Positions 5,140 through 12,080 of a stretch of DNA of 12,080 nt are shown here, one piece after another. The notes under the pieces were generated by a model. It ran no database searches and had not been told where the DNA came from. It saw nothing but the letters and a program-made list of their open reading frames with translations. Both the position numbers and the translations under genes were made by a program. The number at the start of each line of letters is the position of its first letter. Within the stretch, counting starts at the first letter, position 1. The stretch lies in contig CAIXUF010001086.1 in assembly GCA_903922535.1 (NCBI GenBank), positions 1-12,080 on the forward strand. The letters run 5' to 3'. This DNA comes from Candidatus Hydrogenedentota bacterium. GTDB lineage: Bacteria > Hydrogenedentota > Hydrogenedentia > Hydrogenedentiales > CAITNO01.

Positions 5140-6243
5140 GTGGCTTCGCAACTTGCATCGATGGTCCGGAATGGCTGGCGGGTGGCCAATGTGGTCATAA
5201 ACCGCCAGTTGGGGCGTCCCCCGCGTTATCTGCCCATCGTGCTTATGTTTATCACGGACAAGTGCAACCTGCGCTGCCGGATGTGCGGGGTCTGCGAACT
5301 GGAGCGCGACCGGGGCCCGGAGAAGGAACTGTCCACAGAAGAGTGGTTTGCCGTCATTGACGCGGCGGACCGGCTGGGCACCACGCTGGTTTCGATCAGC
5401 GGCGGCGAACCGCTGCTGCGCGCCGACCTGTATGACATGATTCGTCACGCGCGCGGCAAGGGCATGACGGTGCACATGTGCACCAACGGCACGCTGATGA
5501 CCGCCGACAAGGCGCGCAGGCTGCGCGACTCGGGCGTGTCCACCGTGTCCATTTCGGTCGAAAGCCCCCGCGCCGAGCTGCATGAGCGCCTGCGCGGCGA
5601 GGGCTCCTTCGAGCCCACGCTGGCGGCCGTCAAACTGCTGCGCGAAACGGCGCCGGAAATCCGGGTCGGCATCAACTATCTCATCACGCGACAGAACTAC
5701 AAGAACATGGCCGAAATGGTCGAATTCGCCGAAGCGCTGGGCGTGCACCAGATCAAGTTCGCGCCCATCCACACCAACCTGCTGCACCGGCTCAAACACA
5801 TTGAGCAGTACGCCGACCTGCTGTTCACGCAGGAGGATTTGCACGAGTTGGAAGAGCAGGTAAGGCTGCTGAGCAATGCCTGCGCCAAGAGCAGCCTGCT
5901 CACCACGTCGACAACCTTCTTCTCCGGCATTGCCGACCTGTACAGCGCGCCCCACGCGTTCCGCTGCTACGCGGGCTGGGCGGCGGTCGCCGTCGGACCG
6001 ACGGGCTCGGTGACACCCTGCGCCGACATGGACGGCATCCTGTCCGTGCGGCAGCGGCCGCTGGACGAGATCTGGCGCAGCCGCGAGTTTCACGAACAGC
6101 GCAGGCGGGTGCAGTCCTGCGACAGCGCCTGCTGGGACACGACGAACACCGAGTTGAGCCTGCGGCTCCGGCCCACGGCGCTGGTCGGCGAGTTCCTGCA
6201 GAACTGGCGCGACATAAAATTCTACTTCGGCGGAAAGAAATAA
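5140..6243 (+). CDS. Radical SAM/SPASM domain protein
   Basis: This is a 367-residue radical SAM enzyme of unknown substrate. The cluster motif C42-NLR-C46-RM-C49 (CxxxCxxC) binds the SAM-cleaving [4Fe-4S] cluster, and GGEPLL (88-93) is the SAM-binding stretch. A C-terminal SPASM-type region (about 276-335) carries C276, C294, C327 and C331, likely ligands of an auxiliary cluster. SPASM enzymes modify peptides, carbohydrates or other small substrates. The GTG start at 5140 is chosen for the AGGAAG site 6 nt upstream; an in-frame ATG at 5161 is an alternative. It is the first gene of a three-gene operon and is followed after 2 nt by a DegT-type PLP enzyme. I see no precursor peptide gene next to it, which makes a peptide-maturation role less obvious. 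The pairing with a DegT enzyme suggests sugar, lipid or cofactor chemistry, which is inference. Confidence 0.88.
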   Translation: MASQLASMVRNGWRVANVVINRQLGRPPRYLPIVLMFITDKCNLRCRMCGVCELERDRGPEKELSTEEWFAVIDAADRLGTTLVSISGGEPLLRADLYDMIRHARGKGMTVHMCTNGTLMTADKARRLRDSGVSTVSISVESPRAELHERLRGEGSFEPTLAAVKLLRETAPEIRVGINYLITRQNYKNMAEMVEFAEALGVHQIKFAPIHTNLLHRLKHIEQYADLLFTQEDLHELEEQVRLLSNACAKSSLLTTSTTFFSGIADLYSAPHAFRCYAGWAAVAVGPTGSVTPCADMDGILSVRQRPLDEIWRSREFHEQRRRVQSCDSACWDTTNTELSLRLRPTALVGEFLQNWRDIKFYFGGKK

Positions 6244-6245
6244 CC

Positions 6246-7448
6246 ATGTGGCTGATCCCCAGGCGATGGTCCGACACGGCCGGCAATGAGCTTCGGCTGC
6301 TCCGCGCCGCGTGCGAAGATCCCGGCGCGGCCGCGTCGCCGCTGACCGGCCAATGGGAAAAGCGTCTGGCGGAGTTTGTGGGCGTTCCCCACGCGGTGGC
6401 GGTGAACTCAGGCCGGCTGGGCATGCGGCTCATCCTGGAACACCTGAAAATCGGTGCGGGCGACGAGGTCATCGTGCCCGCCTACACGCTCAAGGACCTG
6501 CTTCCGCTCATTCAGGACACGGGTGCGAAGGCCGTGCCCGCGGACATTGACATCCGCACGCTCAATGTCACCGCCAAATCCGTGGCGGCGCGCATCACGC
6601 CGAACACGCGCGCCATCATTGTGCTTCACGCCTTTGGCGCGCCCGCTCCCGTGGACGCCATTGCCGCGCAGGCGGAGCCCAAAGGCATCCCCGTCATCGA
6701 GGACTGCGCCCATTCGCTCGGCGCCATGCTCAACGGCCGCCAGACGGGGTCCTTCGGCCATGCGGCGTTCTTCAGCTTTGAGCCCACCAAGCCGGTGAAC
6801 ACCTACGGCGGCGGCATGGTGGTCACGCGCGACGGGGAACTGGCGCAATTTGTGCGCGGCCGTGTCGAAAACCTTCCGCTCGACACCGCCACGCTGCTGA
6901 AGAAGGCTGCCGCCACGCACAAGGAGAAACTCCTCACGGGCACCGGGCTGGCGCTGCCGCTGCTGCTGCTGCTGGCCTCGCCGCGCGGCAAGGAACTGCT
7001 GAGCCGCGCCTACCGCGGTGCGCAGACCGTGCCCTCGGGCGGCGCGCGGTACCACCCCGCCCAGGCCCGCATGGGCATCCGCCGGCTGGGAACACTGCCC
7101 GACCGGCTCAGGGTCCGGCAGAGCAATGCCCGGCTGCTGGCGTCGCTGCTGGATCCGTCCATCCGTGTGCAGCAACTGCTCCCGGGCGCCGAGTCCACCT
7201 GGTACTTCTTCGTGGCCGTGCTGCCCCGGCGCGCCGCCCCGCTGCGCGCCGCGCTACTGGCGCGCCACGGCGTGGATGCGGCCGTCGAGGAGGAAATCGC
7301 CGACGAGTGCGCGCGCATCCTCGGCCGGGCGGACTGCCCCGGCGTGGTGGATGTGTATTATCACGCCATGGCGCTGCCCATGTTTGACGCGATGAACGAG
7401 GGCCAGGTGCGGCGCGCGGCCGCCGCCATAAACCGGTTGGTGCGATGA
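6246..7448 (+). CDS. DegT/DnrJ/EryC1/StrS-family PLP-dependent enzyme
   Basis: This is a 400-residue fold-type I PLP enzyme. Family landmarks are VNSGRLGMRLIL (53-64), GDEVIVPAYT (72-81), VIEDCAHSLGA (150-160, with D153 facing the PLP pyridine nitrogen) and FFSFEPTKPVNTYGGGMVVT (175-194), in which K182 is the expected Schiff-base lysine. Members usually transaminate keto-sugars bound to nucleotides, though some dehydrate or act on other substrates; the substrate cannot be read here. Unusually, after the core there is a strongly hydrophobic run (about 231-245, LALPLLLLLA) that could touch or enter the membrane. The start ATG is 2 nt after the radical SAM stop, with GGAAAG in the end of that gene as the ribosome binding site. 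The stop overlaps the antiporter start by 4 nt (ATGA), so the three genes are very likely co-translated. Confidence 0.88.
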   Translation: MWLIPRRWSDTAGNELRLLRAACEDPGAAASPLTGQWEKRLAEFVGVPHAVAVNSGRLGMRLILEHLKIGAGDEVIVPAYTLKDLLPLIQDTGAKAVPADIDIRTLNVTAKSVAARITPNTRAIIVLHAFGAPAPVDAIAAQAEPKGIPVIEDCAHSLGAMLNGRQTGSFGHAAFFSFEPTKPVNTYGGGMVVTRDGELAQFVRGRVENLPLDTATLLKKAAATHKEKLLTGTGLALPLLLLLASPRGKELLSRAYRGAQTVPSGGARYHPAQARMGIRRLGTLPDRLRVRQSNARLLASLLDPSIRVQQLLPGAESTWYFFVAVLPRRAAPLRAALLARHGVDAAVEEEIADECARILGRADCPGVVDVYYHAMALPMFDAMNEGQVRRAAAAINRLVR

Positions 7449-9490
7449 CCTTCCCACTGCTCAACAGCCTCGCCGTGGTCATGGTGACCGCGGGCGTGGT
7501 GACCGTGATCTTCCACCGGCTGCGCCAGCCGGTGCTGCTGGGCTACATCCTCGCGGGCGTGATGATCGGCCCCTACGCCTTCGAAACGCCCATCCTCTCC
7601 GACGAGGCGTCCATCCGCACTCTGGCAGACCTGGGCGTCGTCTTCCTGCTGTTCAGCCTTGGGCTGGAGTTCAACCTGCGCCGGCTCGCGCGCGTGGGCT
7701 TCAGCGCCGGGCTGGCCGCCGCCATGGAAATCTCGCTCATGGTCTGGCTGGGCTACAACATCGGGCGCCTCTTCGGCTGGGACGCGATGGACAGCGTCTT
7801 TCTCGGCGCCATGATGTCCATCTCGTCCAGCATGGTGATCGTCAAGGTGCTCAGCGGCATGGGCCGGCACCGCGAGCCCTTCGCCGACATGATGTTCGGC
7901 ATTCTCGTGTTCGAGGACATCCTGGCCGTGGCCATGCTGGGTTTGCTGTCCAGCGTGGCCATGACGCGCTCCGTGGACTACATGGCCGTGGCCGAGACCC
8001 TGGGCCGGCTGGGCATGTTCCTGGTGATCATGCTGGTCGCCGGGCTGCTGGCCATCCCCCCCCTGCTGCGCTACGTGGGCCGCTTCAAGAACAACGAGAT
8101 GCTGCTCATCACCGTGCTGGGCGTGTGCTTTACCGCCTCGCTGCTGGCCACAAGCACCGGCTTCAGCGTCGCCCTCGGCGCGTTCATCGCCGGGGCCGTC
8201 GTGGCCGAGGCGCCCGACCGGCGCCGCATTGTCCCGCTGATCGAGCCGGTGCGCGACCTGTTCGGCGCCATCTTCTTCGTCACCGTCGGCATGATGATCG
8301 ACCCCGCCCAAATCTTTGAGCATTGGCTGCCCATTCTGGTCATCGCCGCGGGGGTCGTCCTGGGCAAGACCGCCACCTGCACCCTGGGCGCGCTGCTCAC
8401 GGGGTCCTCACCCCGAAAAGCCCTCCACGTGGGAGCGGGCATGGCCCAAATTGGCGAGTTCTCCTACATCATCGCCGCGCTCGGCTTGTCCCTGGGCGTG
8501 ATCAACGCCGTGCTCTACCCCATTGCCGTGTCGGTCTCGGCCATCACCATCTTCGTGATGCCCCTGCTCCTGCGCAACGCCGACCGCCTGGCCAACCTGT
8601 TGGAAAGAAAGACCCCGCCGCCCTTGGCGGCGACCATCATGGCCTACGGCGAGTGGGTGTCGGCGCTGCAGCGCACCAGTCCCGTGGCCGACCAGGTGCG
8701 CATCGTGCTGCGCCGCTCGCTGCTCCAAATCCTGCTCAACCTCATCATCGGCTCGGGCCTGTTCATCGGCGCGGCCGCCCTGGCCCGGCAGTTCGAGGCG
8801 CGTGGCGGTTGGTGGGACGCGCTGCCTGAATGGACCGGCGGCATCGGCACGGTCTGCTGGTTTGGCGCGCTGCTCGTGTCGCTGCTGCTGCTTATTGCCA
8901 TGTTCCGCAAGATACAGGCCGTGGGCATGATCCTCTCCGAAATGGCCATCCCCCACGCCATGGCCAGGAATGCCGCCGTACCCTACCGAGCCATTGTGGC
9001 CAACACCGTGCTCATCCTGGGCACGCTGGTCGTATGCGCCTGGCTGCTCATGGTGAGCGCGCTCATTCTGCCGCCCTGGCCCATGTTCCTGTTCCTCGGC
9101 GGTGTGGCCATCCTTGTCGGCGTGGGCCTGCGCGCGTCGTTCATACGCCTCTACGCGCGCGGCCAGGTGATGCTGCGTGACATGTTCTCCAAACCGCTCG
9201 ATGCGACCGATCCCGGCACCGGGGCCTTCTTGCCGCCGCTGTTGCACAAGGCCGGCCTGTCCATGGTCGCCCTGCCGGGGGCTTCGCCCGTGAAGGGAAG
9301 GCGCATCGGCGAGCTGAACCTGCGCGCGCGCACCGGCGCCAGCGTCATCGGCATCGAGCGCGGCGGCGCCCACATCGTCAACCCCGGCCCTGACGAGGCG
9401 TTGTGCGCCGGCGACGTCGTCATGCTCATCGGGAACCCGGACCAGATCCGCGCCGCGCGCGAACTGCTCGAAAGAGGCGACGGGGACTGA
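7445..9490 (+). CDS. CPA2-family cation:proton antiporter (KefB-like) with TrkA-C domain
   Basis: This is a 681-residue inner-membrane antiporter expected to exchange protons for K+ or Na+. Residues 1-385 form the Na+/H+ exchanger core, with about 12 helices and motifs LGYILAGVMIGP (32-43), FEDILAV (156-162, with D158 as likely ion-binding acid), TVGMMIDP (280-287), K308 and AQIGEFSYIIAALGL (334-348). Unlike E. coli KefB/KefC, no NAD-binding TrkA-N domain follows. Residues 425-565 instead carry about four more helices, and residues 603-676 form a TrkA-C (RCK-C) regulatory domain (VALPGASPVKGRRIGEL...GDVVMLIG). The start codon overlaps the PLP-enzyme stop as ATGA and has no strong ribosome binding site of its own, so translational coupling is likely. 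It closes the operon, and a terminator hairpin follows after 19 nt. Ion and regulator are not determinable from sequence. Confidence 0.92.
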   Translation: MTFPLLNSLAVVMVTAGVVTVIFHRLRQPVLLGYILAGVMIGPYAFETPILSDEASIRTLADLGVVFLLFSLGLEFNLRRLARVGFSAGLAAAMEISLMVWLGYNIGRLFGWDAMDSVFLGAMMSISSSMVIVKVLSGMGRHREPFADMMFGILVFEDILAVAMLGLLSSVAMTRSVDYMAVAETLGRLGMFLVIMLVAGLLAIPPLLRYVGRFKNNEMLLITVLGVCFTASLLATSTGFSVALGAFIAGAVVAEAPDRRRIVPLIEPVRDLFGAIFFVTVGMMIDPAQIFEHWLPILVIAAGVVLGKTATCTLGALLTGSSPRKALHVGAGMAQIGEFSYIIAALGLSLGVINAVLYPIAVSVSAITIFVMPLLLRNADRLANLLERKTPPPLAATIMAYGEWVSALQRTSPVADQVRIVLRRSLLQILLNLIIGSGLFIGAAALARQFEARGGWWDALPEWTGGIGTVCWFGALLVSLLLLIAMFRKIQAVGMILSEMAIPHAMARNAAVPYRAIVANTVLILGTLVVCAWLLMVSALILPPWPMFLFLGGVAILVGVGLRASFIRLYARGQVMLRDMFSKPLDATDPGTGAFLPPLLHKAGLSMVALPGASPVKGRRIGELNLRARTGASVIGIERGGAHIVNPGPDEALCAGDVVMLIGNPDQIRAARELLERGDGD

Positions 9491-9509
9491 CCGAACGACG
9501 TCCCCGCAG

Positions 9510-9551
9510 GGTGCGCGGCGTTTTGCGCGGCAAAACGGAGCGCACCATTTT
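9510..9551 (+). terminator. Terminator of the radical SAM-PLP enzyme-antiporter operon
   Basis: GGTGCGC (9510-9516) pairs with GCGCACC (9540-9546). Inside, CGTTTTGC (9519-9526) pairs with GCAAAACG (9530-9537) around a 3-nt loop, with a 2x2 internal loop between the two helices. ATTTT follows (9547-9551). The hairpin starts 19 nt past the antiporter stop. The stem is strong, but the T-run has only four residues. Confidence 0.65.
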
Positions 9552-9577
9552 CTCGGGCGTCCGTTGCATGCAAAGCC

Positions 9578-9604
9578 GGTGCGCTCCGCTGCGCTGCGCA
9601 CACC
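9578..9604 (-). terminator. Hairpin immediately after the UroD-family gene, REP-like
   Basis: On the minus strand, right after the TAG at 9605-9607, GGTGTGCGC faces GCGCACC around about 11 nt of GC-rich loop. There is no good T-tract after it (GGCTTTGC). Bases 9578-9588 are the exact reverse complement of 9536-9546, so this hairpin is a partner of the terminator on the other strand. It may end the minus-strand transcript, or the pair may be a repeated extragenic element. Confidence 0.4.
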
Positions 9605-10699
9605 CTACCGGGTGAACTTGCGTCCCTCATCGAGCATGGCGAGGTAATTGTCGAGGGGAATGTAGTTGGCCACGCTGTTGCCGGTGCCCAGACAGTAGCC
9701 GCCGCCGGGCAGACAGATGTCCAGGGTTTCGCGCACGCGTCGGCGTACCTCCTCTTCCGAAGAGCGGCACAAAAAATCGACGTCGAGGCCGCCCAGCAGC
9801 GCGACGCGCTGCCCATACGTCTGTTTCACCTCCGTCACCCGCTCGATGGTGTCCTCAAAGGAATGCTTGGCGTCGATGCCGACACCGTCGATGAGGTCGT
9901 CCATCACCAGGGCGAGATTGCCGCAGGAATGGAGCAGGTAGGGCCGCCCGGCGCGGTGCGCGATGTTGGCCATGCGCCGGTGGCCGGGAAAGACGAACTC
10001 GCGCAAATCATCGGGGCTCATGAGCGGACCGCCCTTGTAGCCCATGTCATCGCTGCCCCAGAGCGCCTTGACGCAGTCGAACTGCACCATCAGCTCTGCG
10101 GCCTTCACATTGAGGGCAAGCACGCGGTCGGCAATGGCCCGGACGAGGTCGCGCTGTTCGTAGAGCGCCGCACAGAAGGTGATGTAGCCCATCAGCCAGG
10201 TGAGGTGCTCGCAGAAATGGGCAAACCCGGCGCCGCCGATGATGCACATGCCCTCGGGCAGGTTCTTGTCATACCACTCCAGCGCGGGGGAGACCACCTG
10301 GTCCGGCAACGGCCACGGGTACTGCTCAAACTCCTCCCAGGTGGTGATGGGGCCGGTGTTCTCGTCGAGATAGGCGCGGCCCCCGTCGCGCGCCAGCGCC
10401 GCCGTGTCGTCGGCCTTGTGGTACTTCATCGGCATGTCCATGTTCTCGGCGCCGCAGCGGATGAAGTCGTAGCCGAGAAAGCTGTGGACGGCAATGAGCC
10501 GTTTCTTCGCATAATGCGGGTCGGCCGGGTCGAGGCCGTCCGCGACGCCATAGCGGTCGCACACGGCCTGCAAGACCTCGGCGTCGATGAACAGTTCGAT
10601 GTGGTGCACGCGCTTGGACTCATCCAGGCGGGTGATGCTGTTCAACAGCCCCAGCCAGTCGGGCTTCACGTCGACTCTGAAGGGGGAGGAAAGCGGCAT
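9605..10699 (-). CDS. Uroporphyrinogen decarboxylase-family protein, probable methyltransferase type
   Basis: This is a 364-residue TIM-barrel protein of the UroD superfamily. True UroD decarboxylates uroporphyrinogen III in haem synthesis. The many paralogues in this superfamily include zinc-dependent, corrinoid-linked methyltransferases such as MtaA/MtbA. The latter use a His-x-Cys...Cys zinc site, seen here as H257-S-C259 (YLLHSCGN) and C336 (GGGYCLGTGN). GSDDMG (215-220) and LLGGLDVD (301-308) are further superfamily landmarks. The N-terminal Arg-rich substrate loop of genuine UroD is not evident. The ATG at 10697-10699 has AGGAG 7 nt upstream. The gene follows the DUF1080 gene by 33 nt on the same strand and is the last of a GH95-DUF1080-UroD cluster, so a role in breakdown of a methylated or modified substrate is plausible but inferred. 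Confidence 0.85.
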   Translation of the reverse strand: MPLSSPFRVDVKPDWLGLLNSITRLDESKRVHHIELFIDAEVLQAVCDRYGVADGLDPADPHYAKKRLIAVHSFLGYDFIRCGAENMDMPMKYHKADDTAALARDGGRAYLDENTGPITTWEEFEQYPWPLPDQVVSPALEWYDKNLPEGMCIIGGAGFAHFCEHLTWLMGYITFCAALYEQRDLVRAIADRVLALNVKAAELMVQFDCVKALWGSDDMGYKGGPLMSPDDLREFVFPGHRRMANIAHRAGRPYLLHSCGNLALVMDDLIDGVGIDAKHSFEDTIERVTEVKQTYGQRVALLGGLDVDFLCRSSEEEVRRRVRETLDICLPGGGYCLGTGNSVANYIPLDNYLAMLDEGRKFTR

Positions 10700-10732
10700 G
10701 TCGAGGCTCCTGGGGAGGTTATCGGCGGAAGT

Positions 10733-11638
10733 TCACTTGGCAAGACTCGACTTGACCGAATCGACCGCTCCCTCCACCACCTTTTCGGCACCCTCGATTA
10801 TCTTCGTGCCGGACACCGTTTCGGACGGGACGGCGGACGAGGTCACGTCGGGAACGGGGGTGTTCGCGGAGCATGTGCGGATCTTGATGTTGCGGTAGGT
10901 GATTTCGCCGCCGTGATCCTGCAGCGCGATTTGCCCCTCCAGCGGCAGTTGCGCGTAGGGCGTGGCGAATTTGCCGACGGGCGCGGTCAACAGGGCAAAG
11001 TCAGTGTCGATGACGCGCCAGCCGTTGACCGTCACGGTCACCTTCGTGCCGCGCGTCGAAATGTCGTATGAGTTCCAGTCTCCCACGGGCCGCGCCATGT
11101 TGAACATGGGCGCCACCACGTCGTAAATCGCGCCCGTGCCGGTTTTGCTCGGCGGCCAGCCGTAGTCGCCCACGACCTGCACCTCGAAGCCGCGCAGCGC
11201 GGGCTCGTCCTTGGGCACGCGCAGGAACACGCCGCTGTTGCCGTGCATCTGCGGGCTCATAATGGCGAAGGGGATCATGGTCCACCAGGGCGTCTCGCCC
11301 AGCTTGAACTCGACATGCAGGTCGAAATCGCCAAAGGTCTGCTTGGTGAACGTGGCGTACTTGAGGCTGATGAACGGGTGCGGACTGGGCGGGATGTGCA
11401 GCGTACCGTTCTGCGTTTCGAAAGTCTGCGTGCCCGCCAGATCCTTCCACTGTGCGGCATTTTCGGCGCTGAGCAGGTCCGTCCATCCGGCGCCCTGCGG
11501 CGCGGCGGTGGCCTTGCCGGCCGGTTTGGGTTTCCACGGCTCGAAATATTCGACGCCCGCAACAACATAGGCAACGGTCGCCAGCAGCATCAACGGCGCC
11601 AGCACCAGCCGGATCGGCCAGGTAATCAGTTTAAGCAC
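10733..11638 (-). CDS. Membrane-anchored DUF1080 (3-keto-disaccharide hydrolase-like) protein
   Basis: The protein has 301 residues from the GTG at 11636-11638. Residues 1-29 form an uncleaved-looking hydrophobic anchor (LITWPIRLVLAPLMLLATVAYVV). Residues 50-255 form a jelly-roll DUF1080 domain with WTDLLSAEN, FGDFDLHVEFKLG, GNSGVFLR (133-140), GFEVQVVGDYG (150-160), TGAIYDVVAP, GDWNSYDI and IALQDHGGEITYRNIKIR. This family (PF06439) contains enzymes cleaving 3-keto-glycosides and many uncharacterised members of planctomycete-type bacteria. The C-terminal 45 residues are Ser/Thr-rich and then amphipathic. The start is set by AAGGAGGT at 11646-11653; a GTG at 11662 in the same frame would place that site inside the gene. 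It lies 55 nt downstream of the GH95 gene and 33 nt upstream of the UroD-family gene, probably as one transcript. Confidence 0.87.
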   Translation of the reverse strand: MLKLITWPIRLVLAPLMLLATVAYVVAGVEYFEPWKPKPAGKATAAPQGAGWTDLLSAENAAQWKDLAGTQTFETQNGTLHIPPSPHPFISLKYATFTKQTFGDFDLHVEFKLGETPWWTMIPFAIMSPQMHGNSGVFLRVPKDEPALRGFEVQVVGDYGWPPSKTGTGAIYDVVAPMFNMARPVGDWNSYDISTRGTKVTVTVNGWRVIDTDFALLTAPVGKFATPYAQLPLEGQIALQDHGGEITYRNIKIRTCSANTPVPDVTSSAVPSETVSGTKIIEGAEKVVEGAVDSVKSSLAK

Positions 11639-11645
11639 GGCAGTA

Positions 11646-11653
11646 ACCTCCTT
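11646..11653 (-). promoter_or_regulatory. Ribosome binding site that sets the DUF1080 start
   Basis: AAGGAGGT on the minus strand is a full Shine-Dalgarno match 7 nt before the GTG at 11636-11638. It excludes the longer in-frame start at 11662, which would encode the site as coding sequence and has no site of its own. Confidence 0.75.
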
Positions 11654-11693
11654 GTTTGACACAGAATATACACCCTTGCGGGGCGGTCCTGCA

Positions 11694-12080
11694 TTATCCC
11701 TCGCGTTTCAGGTCCGCGCCAAGAGCATAGGACTTTCCCGCCTCGGCGGCAAACTCGGCAGTCTTGTCGCCGCAGCGGACCGCGCAGTGGCCGCCTGTCT
11801 TGGACTTAATCTTGGCCGAAACCAGATTGCCGTCTTTCCAGGCGATGTCCACCTCGAACGCGCCGCGCGCGCACAGGCCATTGACGCGGCCCGTGGCCCA
11901 TGCGGACGGCAATGCGGGCAGCAGTTCAATCTCGCCGTTCTGGCTTTGCAGCAGCATTTCGGCGATGGCCGACGTGGCACCGAAGTTGCCGTCGATCTGG
12001 AAGGGCGGATGATCGTCGAACAGGTTGGGGCGGGTGCATTTCGCAAACAGCGCCTGGAGGTTTTCCCAGGCCTTGTTGCC
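11694..12080 (-). CDS. GH95-type alpha-L-fucosidase, C-terminal end (partial)
   Basis: This is the last 128 residues of a glycoside hydrolase whose start lies beyond the window; the frame is open from base 12080 to the TAA at 11694-11696. The fragment opens with the conserved block [20 protein letters not shown], then AEMLLQS and [30 protein letters not shown], a sequence pattern of GH95 family members. The Asp of FQIDGN (fragment residue 30) is probably the catalytic base aspartate of the family. The trailing beta-rich section (to the end) matches the usual C-terminal domain. GH95 enzymes are inverting alpha-L-fucosidases, some acting on galactosides. The gene heads a GH95-DUF1080-UroD cluster on the minus strand, which suggests polysaccharide or glycan catabolism. 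The N-terminal domain, signal peptide and other catalytic residues (Asn and Glu) cannot be seen. Confidence 0.85.
   Translation of the reverse strand, partial: GNKAWENLQALFAKCTRPNLFDDHPPFQIDGNFGATSAIAEMLLQSQNGEIELLPALPSAWATGRVNGLCARGAFEVDIAWKDGNLVSAKIKSKTGGHCAVRCGDKTAEFAAEAGKSYALGADLKREG

Overview
This is a high-GC bacterial window, probably from a metagenome-assembled member of the PVC/Hydrogenedentota-like bacteria. The taxon is inferred from gene style, not proven: an exported WD40-PASTA protein with a Glu-Gly linker, EF-hands and a Cys/TM/Arg tail, and a GH95 - DUF1080 - UroD-family cluster of the kind common in Planctomycetes, Lentisphaerae and Hydrogenedentota. Shine-Dalgarno motifs are clear, and several starts are GTG.

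Left part, all on the minus strand. From high to low coordinates: a small secreted Ig/Fn3-like protein (4054-4695) with a good sigma70-type promoter and an intrinsic terminator; a 912-residue exported mosaic protein (1034-3772) with a seven-bladed WD40 propeller, seven PASTA repeats of exactly 68 residues, paired EF-hands and a sorting-signal-like tail; a REP/BIME-like inverted repeat (861-993); and ribosomal protein S4 (57-668). rpsD has its own promoter, a leader hairpin next to its ribosome binding site and a strong terminator, so it looks monocistronic and possibly autoregulated.

Middle part, plus strand. A tight three-gene operon (5140-9490): a radical SAM/SPASM protein, a DegT/DnrJ/EryC1/StrS-type PLP enzyme and a CPA2 (KefB-like) cation:proton antiporter with extra membrane helices and a TrkA-C domain. 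Spacing is 2 nt, then a 4-nt overlap, and the operon ends at a terminator hairpin. Its function is unknown. It is the best candidate here for an uncharacterised system, although each family is individually familiar.

Right part, minus strand. A catabolic-looking cluster reads leftward: the C-terminal end of a GH95 alpha-L-fucosidase (cut by the window edge), a membrane-anchored DUF1080 (3-keto-disaccharide hydrolase-like) protein and a UroD-family protein with a methyltransferase-type His-x-Cys...Cys zinc site. This cluster and the plus-strand operon converge at 9491-9604, a region filled by two related hairpins.

I saw no tRNA, rRNA, CRISPR, transposase or phage genes. All family assignments rest on motifs read by eye, and no searches were run.
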